A stretch of 64,000 nt of DNA from Gammaproteobacteria bacterium (GCA_015488755.1 WFNB01000112.1:42991-106990); one strand, 5' to 3'; positions 8,709 through 19,645 are shown, counted from the first letter of the stretch. Notes: a model not told the origin generated them from the letters alone. Program-made: numbers and translations.

Positions 8709-10895
8709 TTATTTTTTCTTAATAATTAATCCAGCCAGTGGTGGCAAGGTAATATTTATGGAATGCTCTCTATTCATCCAAGGGGTTGCTTCGCTGATAA
8801 TCGGCTTACTATTGCCGACATTGGAGCCTTGATAATAGTTAGAGTCTGAATTTAATAATTCTTCATAATGTCCTTCAAGAGGGACGCCAATACGGTAATT
8901 TTCTCTAATAACCGGCGTAAAATTCAAGACAATAATGATAGAATCTTTAGGGCCATTACGTTGATAAATAAGAATAGAATGATCCGAGTCATGACAATCT
9001 ACCCAGTCAAAACCTTGAGCATCAAAATCATAATAATGCAGTGCAGACTCTTGGGTGTAAAGTGTATTTAATTGTGCAACTAAGTCTTTAACGCCCCGAT
9101 GAAAAGGAGATTCTAACTCCTGCCATTGCAGTGCACTATCAAAGTCCCATTCTCGTCGTTGGCCAAATTCACTGCCCATAAAGAGCAGTTTTTTACCCGG
9201 ATAGGTGAACATAAAGGTATAGAGTAAGCGTAAGTTAGCAAATTTTTGCCAATCATCACCGGGCATTTTTTCTAGCATAGAACCTTTGCCGTGTACCATT
9301 TCATCATGTGAAAAAGGTAAGAGAAAGTTTTCTGAAAAACTGTAAAGTAGGCCAAAGGTCAATTTATCATGATGATAGTGACGATGGATGGGATCCATCT
9401 GCATATAGCTGAGGATGTCATGCATCCAGCCCATGTTCCACTTCATAGTAAAGCCTAAACCACCAAGCCATGCGGGGCGGGTGACTTGAGGCCATGAGGT
9501 CGACTCTTCGGCAATCACTACGGTACCGGGGTACTCAACATGTGTCAGGTGGTTGAGTTCCTTAATAAAGTCAATGGCTTCTAAATTCTCATTGCCCCCG
9601 TATTTATTGGGCAACCATTGCCCTTCTTCACGGGAATAATCTAAGTACAGCATGGAGGCGACGGCATCGACTCGCAGGCCATCAATATGAAAGGCATCTA
9701 GCCAAAATAAGGCACTGGAGAACAAGAAGTTTTTGACTTCATTGCGACCTAAATTATAAATGAGTGTGCCCCAATCCTGATGTTCGCCTAGACGAGGATC
9801 TTCGTGTTCATAGAGGGCACTGCCGTCAAATTGAGCTAGACCGTGCACATCTTTAGGAAAATGAGCGGGTACCCAGTCGACTAAAATGCCAATAGCATGC
9901 TGGTGACAATAATCAACAAAATATTTAAAATCATCAATGCCACCGAAGCGACTGCTCGGGGCAAAATAGCCCGTTGCCTGATAGCCCCATGAACCGTCAA
10001 AGGGATGCTCGGTAATAGGCATTAACTCAATATGGGTAAAGCCCAAAGGTTTTATATAATCAACGAGACGGTGTGCTAACTCTTGGTAATTAAGAAATTT
10101 ATTTTGCTCATCACGTTGCCAAGAACCTAAGTGCAGTTCATAAACGGATAGGGGGCTGTGTTGCCATTGGTCTTCGTTACGAGTCTCTAGCCAGTGTTGA
10201 TCCTGCCATTGATAATGATCCTTTTTGGTGGTGATGGATGCGGTGGCAGGACGAAATTCATATTGTTGGCAATAGGGGTCGATTTTTTCTAATACTTCAC
10301 CGCTTTGGCGATTGAGTAACTCGTATTTATAGAGACTGCCTGCCTGTATTCCAGGAATAAATAACTCCCAGACACCACTGCCCCCTCGGACTCTCATAGG
10401 GTGACAACGTCCATCCCATTGATTAAAGTCACCGATAACACTGGCTCGTTCGGCATTAGGTGCCCATGTGGCGAATAGCATGCCTTTAATGCCATCGACT
10501 TCAATTTCATGTGAGCCTAAGACGTTATAGCATTTAAGTAATTTTCCTTCGCTAAACAGGTGTAGGTCAAAGTCACTGATTTGGGCATCAAAGGTATAAG
10601 GGTCGTATTGGCTATGCTCATAATTGCTTTTATCGACCCATTTTAATTGATAATGTGCACCTAGTGAGGTGAGGTCGCCATGCCATTCAAAAAAGTCGCT
10701 ATCTGGCAAACGAGTGACTTCAGATTCTGTTCCATTGTCATGGATTAGAGCAACTGTTTCTGCATGTGGCATAAACACGCGGATTAATGACTGTGCCTTA
10801 TCAAAACCTAGGACACTGAAGGGATCGTGGTGCTTGGCATCAATGATTCGAGACAGGTCATTGTAAATGGGGGATTTTTGATATTTCTTTACCAT
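8709..10895 (-). CDS. glgB: 1,4-alpha-glucan branching enzyme
   Basis: A 728-residue GH13 enzyme that makes the alpha-1,6 branches of glycogen. Two N-terminal CBM48-type domains ([26 protein letters not shown] near 139-165) precede the barrel. Catalytic residues are recognisable: Asp in [10 protein letters not shown], Glu in [10 protein letters not shown], Asp in [12 protein letters not shown]. The C terminus ends with the usual beta-sandwich. Length matches E. coli GlgB. It is the first gene of the minus-strand glgB-glgA unit and is divergent from glgC; a TATAAT at 10931-10936 on the minus strand is a likely -10 element. Confidence 0.97.
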   Translation of the reverse strand: MVKKYQKSPIYNDLSRIIDAKHHDPFSVLGFDKAQSLIRVFMPHAETVALIHDNGTESEVTRLPDSDFFEWHGDLTSLGAHYQLKWVDKSNYEHSQYDPYTFDAQISDFDLHLFSEGKLLKCYNVLGSHEIEVDGIKGMLFATWAPNAERASVIGDFNQWDGRCHPMRVRGGSGVWELFIPGIQAGSLYKYELLNRQSGEVLEKIDPYCQQYEFRPATASITTKKDHYQWQDQHWLETRNEDQWQHSPLSVYELHLGSWQRDEQNKFLNYQELAHRLVDYIKPLGFTHIELMPITEHPFDGSWGYQATGYFAPSSRFGGIDDFKYFVDYCHQHAIGILVDWVPAHFPKDVHGLAQFDGSALYEHEDPRLGEHQDWGTLIYNLGRNEVKNFLFSSALFWLDAFHIDGLRVDAVASMLYLDYSREEGQWLPNKYGGNENLEAIDFIKELNHLTHVEYPGTVVIAEESTSWPQVTRPAWLGGLGFTMKWNMGWMHDILSYMQMDPIHRHYHHDKLTFGLLYSFSENFLLPFSHDEMVHGKGSMLEKMPGDDWQKFANLRLLYTFMFTYPGKKLLFMGSEFGQRREWDFDSALQWQELESPFHRGVKDLVAQLNTLYTQESALHYYDFDAQGFDWVDCHDSDHSILIYQRNGPKDSIIIVLNFTPVIRENYRIGVPLEGHYEELLNSDSNYYQGSNVGNSKPIISEATPWMNREHSINITLPPLAGLIIKKK

Positions 10896-11193
10896 GCTGA
10901 ATTACCTGTTAAGCTACCGTTGTGAGCTTTATTATACTGCTATTTGTTTGCTTATCTATAACTTGACTTAAATAAGGTGATGTAATGACTTCTTTCTGTG
11001 CTGAAACAACCCTCTATAGGACTGTGGAAATAGCATAAAAACTCAGTCTAATTTTCACTTGATAGTGATCAATACTTAGCTTGAATTTAGTTTGTCATGA
11101 GATAGTTCGTGCTATACTCAAAAGAATAATTAAGTAGAATGTTATCATTAATCATGCCATAAATTGAGTCTGAACTCATTAAAGGAGTCTACA
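10896..11193. promoter_or_regulatory. Divergent glgB / glgC promoter region
   Basis: This 298-base gap has no gene. Minus strand: TATAAT at 10931-10936, about 35 bases before the glgB start, without a convincing -35. Plus strand: TTGTCA at 11092-11097 and TATACT at 11113-11118 (15-base spacer, or 16 if TTTGTC is used), placing glgC transcription near 11125. A ribosome binding site AAAGGAG at 11181-11187 fixes the GTG start of glgC. No known operator could be identified. The shared gap would allow coordinated control of storage genes. Confidence 0.45.
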
Positions 11194-12462
11194 GTGCCAG
11201 TCAAAACTTCCCACCGTTATGTAAGTCGAATTACCCGCGATACCTTAGCCATTATTTTAGCTGGAGGGCAGGGCTCCCGATTAAAGGAATTGACCGCATG
11301 GCGAGCTAAGCCGAGTGTGCCCTTTGGTGGTAAATTCCGTATTATTGATTTTCCATTATCCAATTGTGTGAACTCTGGTATTCGCCGTATTGCTGTGGCA
11401 ACACAATATAAATCGCACTCACTGATACGACATATTCAGCAAGGCTGGGGGCATTTTCGTGGTGAATTTGGTGAGTTTGTCGAACTACTACCAGCGCAAC
11501 AACGAATTAAAGATAATTGGTATTTAGGTACAGCTGACGCCATTTATCAAAATCTGGATATTATTCGTGCCCATGATCCAGAATACATTTTGGTACTGGC
11601 AGGCGATCATATTTATAAAATGGATTATGGTGTCATGTTGGCCAAACATGTTGAGAATAATGCTGATCTAACAGTCGGTTGTTTTGATGTGCCACTAGAA
11701 GAAGCAAAAGCGTTTGGCGTAATGGCTGTGGATGAAGAAAATCGGGTGATAGAATTTACCGAAAAACCAGAGCACCCTAAGCATATGCCTGGTAATCCTG
11801 ATGTGGCTTTAGCGTCTATGGGTATCTATATTTTTAATCGTGATTTCTTGTTTGAACAATTGATTAAAGATGCAGATGAAGTCGGTTCAAGTCGTGATTT
11901 TGGTAAGGACATTATTCCGCATGTTGTGAATAAATACCGAGCCTATGCCTACTCCTTTAATAATAAAGCAGAACAAAGTCAGGTGTATTGGCGTGATGTG
12001 GGCACGATTGATGCCTTTTGGAAAGCCAATCAAGAGCTTATTGGCGTGTCTCCTGAATTAAATCTTTATGATGATGTTTGGCCTATTTGGACGCATCAAG
12101 AACAATTGCCTCCGGCTAAATTTGTTTTTGATGATGATACCCGTAGAGGTATGGCGGTTGATTCAATGGTCTCAGGTGGTTGTATTATTTCTGGTTCCAA
12201 AATTTGTCACTCACTCTTATTTTCTAATGTGCGAGTTAATTCTTATTCGGTTGTGGAAGATTCGGTATTATTGCCAGAAGTGCATATTGGCCAGCATTGT
12301 AAAATAAGAAATGCAGTCATTGATAAAGGGACGCAAATACCCGATGGCACAAGTATTGGGCACAATCTTGAAGAAGATAAAGAGCGTTTTAGAGTAACAG
12401 AAAAAGGGATTATTTTAGTCACGCCAGATATGATCGGGCATAAAAAACATACCGTGCGTTAA
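11194..12462 (+). CDS. glgC: Glucose-1-phosphate adenylyltransferase
   Basis: A 422-residue ADP-glucose pyrophosphorylase, the committed step of glycogen synthesis. [14 protein letters not shown] near 21-34 is the nucleotide-binding signature, followed by [17 protein letters not shown], then [13 protein letters not shown] near 131-143 with the metal-binding Asp. The C-terminal part is a left-handed beta-helix with hexapeptide character ([14 protein letters not shown]). An upstream in-frame TTG at 11164 exists, but GTG at 11194 has AAAGGAG six bases before it and is preferred. It heads a plus-strand cluster with the GH57 gene, malQ and ppdK. Bacterial GlgC is normally regulated by glycolytic intermediates. 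Confidence 0.96.
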   Translation: MPVKTSHRYVSRITRDTLAIILAGGQGSRLKELTAWRAKPSVPFGGKFRIIDFPLSNCVNSGIRRIAVATQYKSHSLIRHIQQGWGHFRGEFGEFVELLPAQQRIKDNWYLGTADAIYQNLDIIRAHDPEYILVLAGDHIYKMDYGVMLAKHVENNADLTVGCFDVPLEEAKAFGVMAVDEENRVIEFTEKPEHPKHMPGNPDVALASMGIYIFNRDFLFEQLIKDADEVGSSRDFGKDIIPHVVNKYRAYAYSFNNKAEQSQVYWRDVGTIDAFWKANQELIGVSPELNLYDDVWPIWTHQEQLPPAKFVFDDDTRRGMAVDSMVSGGCIISGSKICHSLLFSNVRVNSYSVVEDSVLLPEVHIGQHCKIRNAVIDKGTQIPDGTSIGHNLEEDKERFRVTEKGIILVTPDMIGHKKHTVR

Positions 12463-12527
12463 TGAGTAGGGGAAAATTAAGTACTTAATTATATTTTTGG
12501 GGTAAAGACATTATTAAAGGGGAAAAA

Positions 12528-14276
12528 ATGAGTTCTTCAAGTGAAGACAAGCTAAAAGTGGTTATCTGTTGGCATATGCATCAGCCAGAATATCGTGATC
12601 TAAGAAAAAATGAATACCAATTACCTTGGACGTATCTACATGTAATTAAAGATTATGTTGATATGGTTGATCATCTAGAAAGTGTCTCCGGTGCTCGAGC
12701 CGTGGTCAATTTTACACCGACATTATTGGAGCAAATTGAAGATTATAAATATCAGATCAAAGATTTTCTACAGCATAATACTGCACTGCGTGATCCCTTA
12801 TTGGCGAGTTTAACGTGCAGTCATTTGCCGTCAAGTCCACCACTGAGACTACAATTAATTCATGACTGTCTACGTGCCAATAGAGAACGATTAGTGGATC
12901 GTTTTCCGGCCTATCAAAAATTAGCTAATATGTCACAATGGTTTATTGATAATCCTGACACGGTCTTTTATCTCAATGAGCAATATCTGTTTGACTTACT
13001 GACGTGGCATCATCTTGCATGGATGGGTGAAACGGTTAAACGTAATGACCAACGTATTAAGCGCCTTATTCTTAAAGAGAGTGACTATACGCTCAATGAT
13101 CGCTACTTGTTGCTCGAAGTGATTGGTGAAATTCATAATACCATTATTGAGCGTTATCGAAATTTAGCACAGTCTGGCCAGATTGAGCTGTCAGTAACCC
13201 CTTATGCTCATCCTATTATGCCTCTTATGTTGGATCTCAACTCAGCCAGAGAATCCATGCCTGATGTCCCCTTGCCCGATAAGCCTGCTTACCCCGGTGG
13301 CAGGGAAAGAGTGCATTGGCATATTCAGCAAGGTTTGGATATTTTCAAAAACCATTTTGGCTTCAAACCTATTGGTTGTTGGCCATCCGAAGGGGCACTT
13401 AGCGATGAGACCTTGGAAATTTTAGCTCAATATGACTTTAAATGGGCAGCCACCGGAGGCAGTGTTCTTAATAATAGTTTAAGTAAGGCTGGTATGATTG
13501 ATGAGGTCTATAACACCATTGGCGTTCATCGTGCTTATACGGTAAACAAAGATAAAGTAGACGAGCCTCAGGATGTTTTACCTGACAACAAGGTAAAATG
13601 CTTTTTTAGAGATGATGGCTTATCAGATTTGATTGGTTTCACTTATTCAAAATGGCATGCTGATGATGCCGTGGGTAACTTAGTCGAACATCTAGAAACC
13701 ATTTATAACTATCGAGATAACCAAAGTGGGCGTGTGGTTTCTATTATTCTTGATGGTGAAAATGCTTGGGAATACTACCCTGAAAATGGCTACTATTTTT
13801 TAACCACACTCTATCAACGCCTTGCCGATCACCCGAATATTGAATTGACGACGTTCTCTGATTGTTTAGACGCGAAAGCACAAGCCACACAGCTACCATC
13901 ATTAGTTGCAGGCAGTTGGGTGTATGGCTCTTTTTCAACATGGATTGGTGATCGGGCAAAAAACCGTGGCTGGGATATGCTTATCGAAGCCAAACAAAAA
14001 TTTGATTATGTGGTGGCCAGTGGTGTGTTGGATGCTGGCGAGTTATCAAGAGCAGAACAACAACTGGCAATATGCGAAGGTTCGGATTGGTTTTGGTGGT
14101 TTGGTGACTACAATCCTGCCGACTCCGTCAGTAGTTTTGAATCACTTTTTCGCTTAAATTTATCCATATTGTATCAATATCTTGGTGTCTTACCACCGAG
14201 TTATTTAACTCAAGTATTTACTCAAGGAAGTGGCGCACCGGTAGCCGGTGGCACAATGAGACCAGGACAGGAATAA
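12528..14276 (+). CDS. Glycoside hydrolase family 57 protein (amylase or glucanotransferase)
   Basis: A 582-residue GH57 enzyme. The N terminus shows the family signature CWHMHQPEYRD near residues 14-24. The nucleophile region is GCWPSEGALSDE near 283-294, and ILDGENAWEYY near 409-419 carries the catalytic Asp. This matches bacterial GH57 proteins that accompany glycogen genes and act as alpha-amylases or 4-alpha-glucanotransferases on alpha-glucan. No signal peptide, so cytoplasmic. A strong AAAGGGG site precedes the ATG, and only one base separates its stop from the malQ start, indicating co-translation. Exact bond specificity cannot be read from the sequence. Confidence 0.9.
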   Translation: MSSSSEDKLKVVICWHMHQPEYRDLRKNEYQLPWTYLHVIKDYVDMVDHLESVSGARAVVNFTPTLLEQIEDYKYQIKDFLQHNTALRDPLLASLTCSHLPSSPPLRLQLIHDCLRANRERLVDRFPAYQKLANMSQWFIDNPDTVFYLNEQYLFDLLTWHHLAWMGETVKRNDQRIKRLILKESDYTLNDRYLLLEVIGEIHNTIIERYRNLAQSGQIELSVTPYAHPIMPLMLDLNSARESMPDVPLPDKPAYPGGRERVHWHIQQGLDIFKNHFGFKPIGCWPSEGALSDETLEILAQYDFKWAATGGSVLNNSLSKAGMIDEVYNTIGVHRAYTVNKDKVDEPQDVLPDNKVKCFFRDDGLSDLIGFTYSKWHADDAVGNLVEHLETIYNYRDNQSGRVVSIILDGENAWEYYPENGYYFLTTLYQRLADHPNIELTTFSDCLDAKAQATQLPSLVAGSWVYGSFSTWIGDRAKNRGWDMLIEAKQKFDYVVASGVLDAGELSRAEQQLAICEGSDWFWWFGDYNPADSVSSFESLFRLNLSILYQYLGVLPPSYLTQVFTQGSGAPVAGGTMRPGQE

Positions 14277-14277
14277 C

Positions 14278-15837
14278 ATGAGTACCCACTATAATTGCTC
14301 TGCCCCCTTAGATAAAAGACGTTCAGGGGTGCTCTTGCATATCACCTCATTACCAGGGCCTTATGCCAATGGTGTGATTGGTGAAGATGCCTATCGCTTT
14401 GTTGATTTTTTACAAGAAGCAGGCTATAGCGTTTGGCAAACTCTGCCTTTAGGCCCAACGCATGGTGATGGCTCACCTTATCAATCGCTTTCGGTACATG
14501 CGGGCAACCCTCAATTAATTGATTTGCAATGGTTGGTTGAACGGGGCTGGTTGGAAGAGTATGACATGCATAATTGTTTTACTGATGTCTTTGGTCGTTC
14601 AAAATGTATCTCAATTGCGTTTAATAATTTTCGTAAAATAAATGAAAACTGCATTGATAGTTGTCTCGGTAAGACTCAAAAAAAGATCGTCGACTGTAAA
14701 AAGTTACTCAATGAAGAAAAAAAATGTCGTGCCTTCCAATGTTTTATTCAAAAACAGGCCTTTTGGTTGGATGACTACGCCTTGTATTGTGCGCTCAAAA
14801 AAGAACACCAACAAAAAAGTTGGTTTGCTTGGCCAGAGCCATTGAAAATGCGTGATGCAGACGCCTTAGCTGAGGCTCGTGAGCGTCTTAAGCAAGATAT
14901 TTTTTATTATCAATTTGAACAGTTTCTCTTTTTTAGCCAATGGTTAGGGTTAAAGCAATATGCGAATGAACGGGGGATTTACCTATTTGGTGATTTACCT
15001 ATTTTCGTGGCTCATGATAGTGCAGATGTTTGGGCACATAGACAATTTTTTAAATTAGATGCTGATGGTAGCCCCGATGTGGTTGCAGGTGTACCACCAG
15101 ATTACTTCTCAGAAACAGGTCAACGCTGGGGTAATCCCCATTATCAGTGGCAGACAATGGAAGATTCTGGCTTTAGCTGGTGGCTGGAACGGATCAAAAC
15201 CCAACAGTTTTTGTTTGATCTGATCCGCATTGACCATTTTCGTGGCTTTGAAGCAAGCTGGGAAATTCCCGCTAATGAAGAGACGGCCATGAATGGGCAC
15301 TGGGTCAAATCTCCAGGGCAACAATTAATGCAAGCCTTGTATCAGGCTTATCCTGACTTAACCTTAGTGGCGGAAGATTTGGGTATTATTACTGCCGAGG
15401 TAAATGAGTTAAGAGAACAGTTCAATTTGCCGGGGATGAAAATTTTACAATTTGCCTTTTCGGGGGATAGTGCCAATCCTTATCTACCCCATAATCACCA
15501 AGTCAATAGTGTCGTCTATACAGGGACACATGATAATGACACCAGCCTATCTTGGTTAGAGTCGCTTAATGATGATGAAAAACACATTATTCAAGAATAT
15601 TTTAACTTTCCCTATGAACCGCTTAATCACGTATTAATGAGTGCTGCTATGGTATCGGTTGCCAAACTGGCTGTTTTACCTATGCAAGACTTACTTAATT
15701 GTGGCGTTGGGCATCGAATGAATACCCCCGGTACAGTCGAAGGAAACTGGCAGTGGCGTTTTTCATGGGAACAAGTGGATGATGAAATAAAAGCACAAGC
15801 AAGACAAATGAATCAGCTTTATGGACGTATGGCATAA
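14278..15837 (+). CDS. malQ: 4-alpha-glucanotransferase (amylomaltase)
   Basis: A 519-residue GH77 disproportionating enzyme that moves alpha-1,4-glucan segments between chains. N-terminal RRSGVLLHITSLPGPYANG is the family opening. The catalytic Asp lies in IRIDHFRGFEASW, the acid/base Glu in LVAEDLGIIT, and the third Asp in YTGTHDNDTSLSW. GDLPIFVAHDSADVW is also conserved. It starts one base after the GH57 stop. With GlgB, GlgC, GlgA and the GH57 enzyme it supplies both synthesis and remodelling of glycogen; no glycogen phosphorylase or debranching gene is present here. Confidence 0.96.
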   Translation: MSTHYNCSAPLDKRRSGVLLHITSLPGPYANGVIGEDAYRFVDFLQEAGYSVWQTLPLGPTHGDGSPYQSLSVHAGNPQLIDLQWLVERGWLEEYDMHNCFTDVFGRSKCISIAFNNFRKINENCIDSCLGKTQKKIVDCKKLLNEEKKCRAFQCFIQKQAFWLDDYALYCALKKEHQQKSWFAWPEPLKMRDADALAEARERLKQDIFYYQFEQFLFFSQWLGLKQYANERGIYLFGDLPIFVAHDSADVWAHRQFFKLDADGSPDVVAGVPPDYFSETGQRWGNPHYQWQTMEDSGFSWWLERIKTQQFLFDLIRIDHFRGFEASWEIPANEETAMNGHWVKSPGQQLMQALYQAYPDLTLVAEDLGIITAEVNELREQFNLPGMKILQFAFSGDSANPYLPHNHQVNSVVYTGTHDNDTSLSWLESLNDDEKHIIQEYFNFPYEPLNHVLMSAAMVSVAKLAVLPMQDLLNCGVGHRMNTPGTVEGNWQWRFSWEQVDDEIKAQARQMNQLYGRMA

Positions 15838-15922
15838 GTCGTTTGAGTGAGTTAATAACAAGTTTCTGTTATTCAAGAGAGTGCCCACAGCCAAATTTTT
15901 GTTATTTAAAAGGAGTTTTATT

Positions 15923-18679
15923 ATGAATAAATACACATTTTCATTTACTCAGGGTGATGGTAAAAACAAAGCCTTACTAGGTGGCAAAGGAGCCAATCTT
16001 TGCGAAATGACCCAAATTGGTTTAAATGTGCCACCGGGTTTTGTGATCACCACAGAGACCTGTCTTGAATATCTTGCTTCGGATAAAAACGCATTACCTG
16101 AAACGCTTATGCTTGAAGTACAGGATCAGATGAAAGCCTTAGAAGATCAGACAGGTAAAAAATTTGGTGATGCGCAAAATCCCTTGCTGGTTTCTGTTCG
16201 TTCAGGCTCTGCGATGTCGATGCCGGGTATGATGGATACGGTTCTTAACTTAGGCCTTAATAGTGAAACCCTTAAAGGAGAAATCGCACAAACCGGTGAT
16301 CCCCGTTTTGCCTATGATGCTTACCGTCGTTTTATTCAATTATTTGGCAAAGTGGCAATGGGGATTGATGATGAACCTTTTGATGAAGTGCTTACGCAGT
16401 TAAAAACCACCAAAGGCATTAATGATGATACCGGCTTGTCCGCTGAGGACTTAATACAATTGTGTGATGAATTTTTAAGCATCGTCAAGCAACAAACTGG
16501 GCGGGCATTTCCAGAAGATCCCTATGAGCAATTAGAACTGGCGATACAAGCTGTATTTTCTTCATGGATGGGGAAACGTGCCATTGATTATCGCCGAGAA
16601 TTCAATATCACTCCTGATCTGGCCAATGGTACAGCTGTTAATATTGTTACCATGGTCTTTGGTAATCGTGGTGATGACTGTGCGACAGGCGTGGCTTTCA
16701 CTCGAAATCCCGGTTCAGGAGAAAATCGCTTATATGGTGAATACTTAACCAATGCTCAGGGTGAAGATGTTGTTGCGGGGATCAGAACCCCAAAAGCGAT
16801 TGAACAAATGGCTGTTGAAATGCCAGAACTGTATAAAGAATTAGAACAATTGCGAGCCCGCTTAGAAAGCCATTATTGTGAAATTCAGGACTTTGAATTT
16901 ACCATTGAACGAGGTGTTTTATATTGTCTGCAAACCCGTAATGGTAAAATGAATGCTCTGGCAATGGTTCGGACATCGGTGGAAATGGAACGAGAAGGTC
17001 TTATCAGTAAGCAAGCAGCATTACTAAGGATTAATCCCCAGCATCTTGAACAAATGTTATATCCCAGATTGGATCCCACCTTGCGTATTGATGCCGTTGC
17101 TCAAGGCTTACCTGCATCACCGGGAGCAGCCAGTGGCATTGCCATTTTTGATGCGGATAGAGCAGAACAAATTGGTAAAGACGGCACACAAGTGATTTTA
17201 CTGAGAGAAGAAACCAAACCCGAAGATATTCATGGTTTTTTTGCTTCTCAGGGAATTTTAACCAGTCGTGGTGGTAAGACATCACATGCAGCCGTTGTGG
17301 CTAGGGGTATGGGTAAACCTTGTGTGGCTGGTGCTGAGGGAATTTCAGTTGATATTAATTTAAGACAGGCTAATATTGGTGATATTGTTATTAAAGAAGG
17401 TGATTGGATAACACTGGATGGTACCACGGGTAATGTCTATAGAGGCAAGGTTGCTACTGTAGAAGCAGACTTTACTCACGAGTTAAATATTTTGCTTAGC
17501 TGGGCTGATGAGGTTGCCCAACTAAAAGTATTAGCCAATGCCGATACACCAGCCGATGCAGCCAAAGCCATCAAATATGGTGCTATGGGTATTGGCTTGT
17601 GCCGAACAGAACGTATGTTTAATGATCCTGAGCGCTTGCCTATGGTGATTGAAATGATTGTTGCTGAGGATAAATTGCAACGCCAACAAGCATTAGATCG
17701 TCTGCTACCGATTCAACGAGCGGATTTTAAAGGTTTATTTGAGGTCATGTCACCTAGGAATGTGACTATTCGTTTATTGGATCCTCCTATTCATGAATTT
17801 TTACCTTCAGAGCCACAGCTACAGCAGGAAATTGATCAATTACAGCACCTGCTTGGTATGGCTTCAGGTTCGATGGTTTTAGCTAATACCATGAATTTAT
17901 TAGATACGTCACGAGGTCGTAGAGCAACCGATAAAATGCCCTTACCTCATATGGTTGATCCTAATTTAGTAGAAGAAGCCATTGCTAAAAAACAAAGTAT
18001 GTTGAAAAAAGTCCGAGCCTTGTATGAAACCAATCCCATGCTTGGGCATCGTGGTGTGCGTTTAGGGATTACCTTTCCAGAAATATATTCCATGCAGATC
18101 CGAGCCATTTTAGAAGCAACAGCAGAATGTGTAGCCAAAGGCTTAGATGTTCGACCACAAATTATGATCCCTCAAGTATCGACTGTGCAAGAATTAAAAT
18201 TCATTAAGGAAATTACCGATGCCATCCATACGGAAGTTGAAAAAAACTATGATCTCACCATTAATTACAAATTTGGCTCAATGCTAGAAGTGGTTAGAGC
18301 CTGTATGCGTGCCGGTTCATTAGCCGAGGTTGCGGAATTTTTCTCATTTGGTACCAATGATTTAAGTCAGGCTACGTTCTCTTTTTCTCGTGAAGATGCC
18401 GAAAATAAATTTTTGCCACTTTATAATGCGCGTAATATCCTGCAAGACAATCCTTTTGAAGTTCTGGATAGGGAAGGGGTTGGTCAATTAATGAAACTTG
18501 CTGTGGATTGGGGACGCAAGGAGCGTAAAGAGATATCTATTGGCATTTGTGGGGAGCATGGTGGTCATCCAGAGTCCATTCATTTTTGCCATAAAATTGG
18601 CTTGGATTATGTTTCCTGCTCAGGCCCTAGAGTACCCATTGCCCGTTTAGCGGCAGCACATGCTGCTTTAATGGCATAA
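15923..18679 (+). CDS. ppdK: Pyruvate, phosphate dikinase
   Basis: A 918-residue enzyme interconverting pyruvate + ATP + Pi and PEP + AMP + PPi. Domains in order: nucleotide-binding (GGKGANLCEM near 19-28; RSGSAMSMPGMMDTVLNLG near 93-111), swivelling phosphohistidine domain with LTSRGGKTSHAAVVARG, and C-terminal PEP/pyruvate barrel with IGICGEHGGHPES carrying the catalytic Cys. The start at 15923 has AAAGGAG nearby; an upstream in-frame ATG would add 14 residues without a site. It lies 85 bases after malQ. In the context of glycogen genes it probably links PEP, gluconeogenesis and storage. Confidence 0.96.
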   Translation: MNKYTFSFTQGDGKNKALLGGKGANLCEMTQIGLNVPPGFVITTETCLEYLASDKNALPETLMLEVQDQMKALEDQTGKKFGDAQNPLLVSVRSGSAMSMPGMMDTVLNLGLNSETLKGEIAQTGDPRFAYDAYRRFIQLFGKVAMGIDDEPFDEVLTQLKTTKGINDDTGLSAEDLIQLCDEFLSIVKQQTGRAFPEDPYEQLELAIQAVFSSWMGKRAIDYRREFNITPDLANGTAVNIVTMVFGNRGDDCATGVAFTRNPGSGENRLYGEYLTNAQGEDVVAGIRTPKAIEQMAVEMPELYKELEQLRARLESHYCEIQDFEFTIERGVLYCLQTRNGKMNALAMVRTSVEMEREGLISKQAALLRINPQHLEQMLYPRLDPTLRIDAVAQGLPASPGAASGIAIFDADRAEQIGKDGTQVILLREETKPEDIHGFFASQGILTSRGGKTSHAAVVARGMGKPCVAGAEGISVDINLRQANIGDIVIKEGDWITLDGTTGNVYRGKVATVEADFTHELNILLSWADEVAQLKVLANADTPADAAKAIKYGAMGIGLCRTERMFNDPERLPMVIEMIVAEDKLQRQQALDRLLPIQRADFKGLFEVMSPRNVTIRLLDPPIHEFLPSEPQLQQEIDQLQHLLGMASGSMVLANTMNLLDTSRGRRATDKMPLPHMVDPNLVEEAIAKKQSMLKKVRALYETNPMLGHRGVRLGITFPEIYSMQIRAILEATAECVAKGLDVRPQIMIPQVSTVQELKFIKEITDAIHTEVEKNYDLTINYKFGSMLEVVRACMRAGSLAEVAEFFSFGTNDLSQATFSFSREDAENKFLPLYNARNILQDNPFEVLDREGVGQLMKLAVDWGRKERKEISIGICGEHGGHPESIHFCHKIGLDYVSCSGPRVPIARLAAAHAALMA

Positions 18680-18707
18680 GCCTATAGAAAATTCACTAGG
18701 AAATACT

Positions 18708-18859
18708 CATAGGTAGGTACTTAAGCATGTCTGAGGCAGGATAACTCTGTATTTACTACACAAGACGCCGTAAATCCATCCCTAGAGGCTTTATTGCCAC
18801 ATCCATGTGGCAAAAACTTCCTCCGTAAACACAGAGTTATCCTTAAGTACCTACGTATG
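18708..18859 (+). mobile_element. MITE-like palindromic element, family B copy 2
   Basis: A 152-base element, nearly identical to B1 and B3, inserted between convergent ppdK and fabA. It is flanked by a perfect 10-base direct repeat AGGAAATACT (18698-18707 and 18860-18869). The right copy is half of an intact palindrome at 18860-18885, and the left flank still shows the matching outer arm, so the element landed inside a pre-existing terminator-like palindrome. Core hairpin 2 is at 18794-18813; core hairpin 1 has mutated to TCCATCCCTAGA. Confidence 0.9.
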
Positions 18860-18885
18860 AGGAAATACTTAATTAAGTATTTCCT
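18860..18885. terminator. 26-bp palindrome, likely bidirectional terminator of ppdK and fabA
   Basis: A perfect palindrome built on AGGAAATACTTAA and its complement overlaps the fabA stop codon and lies between two convergent genes. On the left, beyond element B2, GAAAATTCACTAGG pairs with the right flank CCTAGAAATTTTC, which suggests the original structure was a longer hairpin split by the insertion. Confidence 0.55.
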
Positions 18886-19414
18886 AGAAATTTTCAGTCG
18901 AGGTAAATAGGCCAACCCGTAAGTCTTTCATAGTATAAATTTCTCTATCATCAACGAACATGCTGGCATCGGCAATACCCATAACCAAACGGCGAGTAAT
19001 GACTCGTTTTAGATTTAGTTTATAGGTCACTTTTTTTGCCGTTGGCAATACCTGCCCAGTAAATTTAACTTCGCCAACACCTAATGCTCTACCTCGTCCT
19101 GGACTGCCTAGCCAACCAAGATAGAAGCCCACTAATTGCCAGACAGCATCTAATCCAAGACAGCCGGGCATAACAGGGTCGCCTTTGAAATGGCAATCAA
19201 AAAACCAGAGATCGGGAGTAATATCAAGCTCGGCAATAATTTCCCCCTTGCCGTGGCTACCGCCATCTTCATTGATTTCAATAATGCGGTCAATCATTAA
19301 CATATTAGGTAGAGGAAGTTGTGCATTACCTGCACCAAACATTTCACCACGGCCACATTGAAGTAATTCTTCTTTGCTAAAGGCACTTTGTTTTTTGCTA
19401 GAGGATGTATTCAT
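18884..19414 (-). CDS. fabA: 3-hydroxyacyl-ACP dehydratase/isomerase FabA
   Basis: A 176-residue enzyme of unsaturated fatty acid synthesis that dehydrates 3-hydroxydecanoyl-ACP and isomerises trans-2 to cis-3-decenoyl-ACP. The active-site His is in [14 protein letters not shown] and the Asp in [13 protein letters not shown], as in E. coli FabA. The chosen ATG at 19412-19414 gives a normal length; the frame extends 23 codons upstream with non-conserved residues. No fabB is adjacent, although the two are commonly paired. The gene ends inside the ppdK-facing palindrome. Confidence 0.95.
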   Translation of the reverse strand: MNTSSSKKQSAFSKEELLQCGRGEMFGAGNAQLPLPNMLMIDRIIEINEDGGSHGKGEIIAELDITPDLWFFDCHFKGDPVMPGCLGLDAVWQLVGFYLGWLGSPGRGRALGVGEVKFTGQVLPTAKKVTYKLNLKRVITRRLVMGIADASMFVDDREIYTMKDLRVGLFTSTENF

Positions 19415-19645
19415 AAACGTTTCTATATAATGATATTCTAAAGTTGATGCTATCTTAGCAGATTTTATTAAGCCAGACATCAATCACTTGTCTATTTGGA
19501 ACAAAAATATTATTTTCTTAAATTTAATCTAAAGTTTTATAATCTATGGTCGCTAGAAGATGTGGGTTGTTTTTATCATAATTAATGATAGACTCATTGG
19601 GCTTAGGTTTAATTAAGGAGTTAATTAGAGGCTTAATTAGGATTT

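Noticed and set aside
18721..18915. 64-codon minus-strand frame across element B2 into fabA
   Set aside because: It is composed of the repeat plus the antisense of a palindrome; no such frame is kept in B1 or B3.
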